Of a stretch of 64,000 nt of DNA, positions 60,910-64,000 are shown piece by piece (the first letter of the stretch is position 1; the number at the start of each line of letters is the position of its first letter). The DNA is from Druceiella hillmani (lineage: Eukaryota; Arthropoda; Insecta; Lepidoptera; Hepialidae), in contig JAYKKI010000037.1 of assembly GCA_039881145.1 (NCBI GenBank), positions 17,177,001 through 17,241,000 on the forward strand, written 5' to 3'. Made by a program: the position numbers and the translations under genes. Below the pieces are notes generated by a model, which was given only the letters and a program-made list of their open reading frames with translations, ran no database searches and was not told where the DNA came from.

Positions 60910-63633
60910 AGGCTACCATTAAAATGGCAAAACCATGTAGACAATTTGGACGCATATTTTAATTATTTGTAGTATTTCTTTATTGACATATATACACCCC
61001 AATATTTGTTTTGAAATTAAAGGTTTCCTACTTAATAGCCTAATACATTTAAATGGATAAATACATATTTCAAGTTTTTGTTAGAAGATTGCGATACTTA
61101 AAAATATGTCCCTGCTTCAAAACATACCTCCATTATACCTATATAGCAAGAAATTGTCATTTAGGGCTGTAATTTTTAGAAAGGGTCTAATAGCAAATTA
61201 ACTCCTTAGTTTTTTCTATACTTATAATACATGTATATAAAGGGAAACTCTATCTAATAAGTTTTTAATTTACTTATTGTTTTACAAAATGTATCCGTAG
61301 CTTTCTAGGCATAGTTTCATTCAATGGAACCGTTGGTTGAGGGCATTCCATCCGTTCATACCTGTCTTGTCTCTGTCACTGCCTTTTAGTGGGCAGTCAC
61401 GGCTTCTTCGGTGTCCGGAAATCATATTCCTCGCAATTTATCTTTTATGCTTGACGGAATCAGGTCACAGTTAGGTCTATAGGATAAAGGTCGGGGTTAT
61501 ATGGTGTAAGACCCTCAATGTCTTAATCCGATATTTATTCGTTTGTTTATCGGGCTGAGTGTATAGACGCGTAGTTGTGTTGAAAGAGGATTTACTACTA
61601 GGGCATTGCTCTCACAATTCCAAAAATATTAAACAACTACATTTTTATATATCTTGCGTATTTTAAACATTTTTACAATATTTTGCTACTCCCTTATCTG
61701 ACTTTGTCTAGACATGACATCTTGTGTTTAAGATATATATTCATTGGCTTTCCATCTCTGGGAAGTTTTTGTGGTAGTTTGGTATTTGCAGAAGAGTCAA
61801 TACTAAAGATGAGATACAGTACGGATCTCGCTTAATGCCCTGCCTTTGTATTTTACTTTAAACTAACTTTTGCCGAGGTAACTCAATTATCGGGATGAAA
61901 AAATATTTCTCCATCCTGAACCGGAAATTTCTTTTAAAATTTTGTTGAAGACTTGAGTAATGTCTTAATAGAATACTAAACAGTACCGTTTATTTTATTA
62001 CGTATAGCTTATAGTATGTGCCGACATTTGTACTTGTTAACAGTCCCATATTTTGGCTTAGGCGACACTGATGTTTATGATTCTTGTATTCTAATTATTG
62101 ATTCAGTTGATTAAAGTCGACTTTTTTAGAATTTATAAACCAGTGAGAGTAGGCTAATTAGTATTGGTCGCAGGATACTTTTGCTGTTTTATCAGGTTTA
62201 GAAAATATGAAAACTTGTGTGAATTCCAACTGAAATGCTAAAGTTGCAAGAGAGTGCTAAAAATGTTCACTAGAAATATTGTTTCTTTTTCGCAAGATTT
62301 TTTAAAATTGTTTGGTCTATGGAATTGTAGCCGAGTTCCCAGATTGAAATATATCATTTTCACATATTATCTCTTGAACATTTATTGTCTTTAAGGAAAT
62401 ACAAAGCTGATTTAGCAGTGCCAATAAAGTTTTCGATACTGGTTTTTTCATCATCATCGTATTTTCAAAAATTGTATCACCCCGATGTCACTTTCTACAT
62501 GAAAAAATTACTAAAGGAAACAAATTCGTTTACCTATAAACTAAATAAAAATACAATTATTGCGGTTTATTATAAGATTTAAATCTGCGCTTGGCAATAT
62601 TTCATTACCTGATGTCATTTGAAAGGCCGCGTCGATACTTATGTTTAATTATACTTGATGGTTCTTGAGATTCATCATGATACAGTGTATACTGTCAACT
62701 TCGCTTAATTTCTCACATTTAAACAAATAATAGCAACAAATTTGTAGAAAGATGTGAAGAAAATATTAGGTTTAAACCGATGTTGGTTCAAATTAATTAT
62801 CCTTATTATCGAACCGGTAAATATTTGATATCGTAAGCCGACTTCTTTTGAGGTAGAGAATATTTTTTTGCTGGCTTCCTGAAACTGATGATAAAGAATT
62901 AAATAGTTACGCAAATTAAGTTTATTAAGGCTCTTTTTACATGTTTTTAACAACCATTTTCCGACACAGTAATCAAAACTTGAGGCAAAGAAAAGTTTAT
63001 TTTTGTAATATGACCTATTTTAAATTTCTATCTGTATATAAAACTGATGAAATAATTACTACTTCCTATTTTCATGCAAATATTAAGTTTTTCACAAACA
63101 GTAGATTGTTTGTAACTTCCAATCATCATTTAAATTTCTTTAATTTAGACTACAGTTTCAAACATTCCTATATATTTCTATCCCAACACTCAGAGTTAGT
63201 GAATTAAATATATTAATGAAATTTATTAAACAGGTATGGAAAAATTATAACATACTTAAAATGAAGAAATTTATTCTAATATTATACATAAATAAAGATC
63301 ATAATATGATTCATTCGAAGTAATCTCAAAAAATATCCACTCGATTTTAAAAATTGTTTCACAGATTAATGGGCAATATCTTGTGTTCAATATAAGTTAC
63401 AAATATTTGGTTTTATATCATAAGTTTATTGAAAGATAGGCTGGAATTACAAAAGTCGGACAAAAAGACCTATATTTTATAAAAAGACCGCATTAGTTTG
63501 CCGAATAGCAAGTTAAAATTTGGACTATGTCCTTGAAATATTTGACTACTTCCTTTTTTCTCTTTATTATTGATTGATATATTATTAATACCAAAGATAT
63601 ATTTAACCTTAGTAAAAAGACTTATCTATTTTT
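60910..63633. other. AT-rich DNA, no gene recognised
   Basis: A less AT-biased patch lies at 61330-61560. Open frames at 62385 and 62941 (+ strand) and 62705 (- strand) are Phe/Lys/Ile/Asn-rich and look like chance. Confidence 0.45.
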
Positions 63634-64000
63634 AACCGATTTCAAAAAAGGAGGAGGTTCTCAATTCGTTGGAATCTTTTTTTTAAAGTATATTCAGAGA
63701 TAATTCTTTACCGAGTGGACCGATTTCCATGATTCTCTTTAAAAGAGGGTTTAAAAGAGGGTACTTTCGAGGTGGTCTCATATATATTTAATGATGATTT
63801 GATGATGAAGTTCGAAAATGAACGACAGAATTCCTTAAGAAAGACAGTAAATCAACTACCATTCACGATATTTGCTAAGGGTAACCACCCTTTACTATTA
63901 CAACCCAACTATTACTTTGCAAAATAACTATACAGATTACCAAGACAGGATGTGATAATAAGTTCTGGAGATGAGCAATGGAACTCCTTAATGGATTTAG
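63634..64000 (+). mobile_element. non-autonomous element with ~130-bp tandem units, copy 3 (cut by window end)
   Basis: Starts AACCGATTTCAAAAAAGGAG, continues TCAATTCGTTGGAATC, then AGAGATAATTCTTTACCGAG and a short internal duplication (TTTAAAAGAGGG twice near 63740). The first tandem units follow (GACAGTAAATCAACTACC, TTTGCAAAATAACTATACAG, AGTTCTGGAGATGAGCAATG, GGAACTCCTTAATGGAT). Same orientation as copy 1. Confidence 0.65.

Noticed and set aside
1..64000. CRISPR arrays, bacterial operons or phage modules
   Set aside because: The repeats lack the regular spacer structure, and composition and transposons are clearly those of an insect nuclear genome.

Overview
This is a very AT-rich eukaryotic window that looks like an insect intergenic desert or the inside of a very large intron. 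I found no intact host protein-coding gene, rRNA or tRNA. Three short repeat families point to a moth or butterfly (Lepidoptera). One begins AACCGACTTCAAAAAAGGAGG (near 33741 and 63634). Another is an 'AGGGTTCCGTA ... CTGTCCGTC' type repeat (near 3392, 22300 and 56700). The third is marked by fragments such as CTAGCTGTGCCC and GGGCGAAGCCGCAGGTAAA (near 45460 and 47700). The lepidopteran assignment rests on my familiarity with these families, not on a search.

Layout. 1-9360 is AT-rich sequence with long (TA)n microsatellites, a perfect 25-bp inverted repeat at 3706-3760 and a small GC-richer island near 2715. 9363-10444 is a badly decayed pogo/jerky-type DNA transposon on the + strand. 14905-17058 is a decayed RTE-type (BovB-like) non-LTR retrotransposon on the + strand. 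28133-29420 is a complete but disabled Tc1/mariner-superfamily element on the - strand, with terminal inverted repeats, a TA target duplication and a DD41D catalytic triad split by frameshifts. 33741-34932, 55730-56425 and 63634-64000 are three copies of one non-autonomous element family carrying internal ~130-bp tandem units, which collapse to 90-bp units in the first copy. 51666-53045 is the 3' end of an I/Jockey-type non-LTR retrotransposon on the - strand with an RNase H domain. It has a 13-bp target site duplication and a TAG repeat tail that contains its own stop codon, and it landed between two tandem copies of a ~210-bp repeat. The rest is microsatellites, short tandem repeats and unassigned AT-rich DNA.

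The most unusual non-coding signal is a set of five perfect short inverted repeats (22-25 bp arms, 3-12 nt loops) scattered over the window. They look like independent snap-back or template-switch events. A few GC-richer islands (2715-2870, 27540-27810, 40310-40640, 49480-49710, 59165-59480) could be conserved regulatory DNA, transcription start regions or unrecognised old repeats, and the sequence alone cannot decide. Nothing here forms an operon, a pathway or a convincing new coding system.
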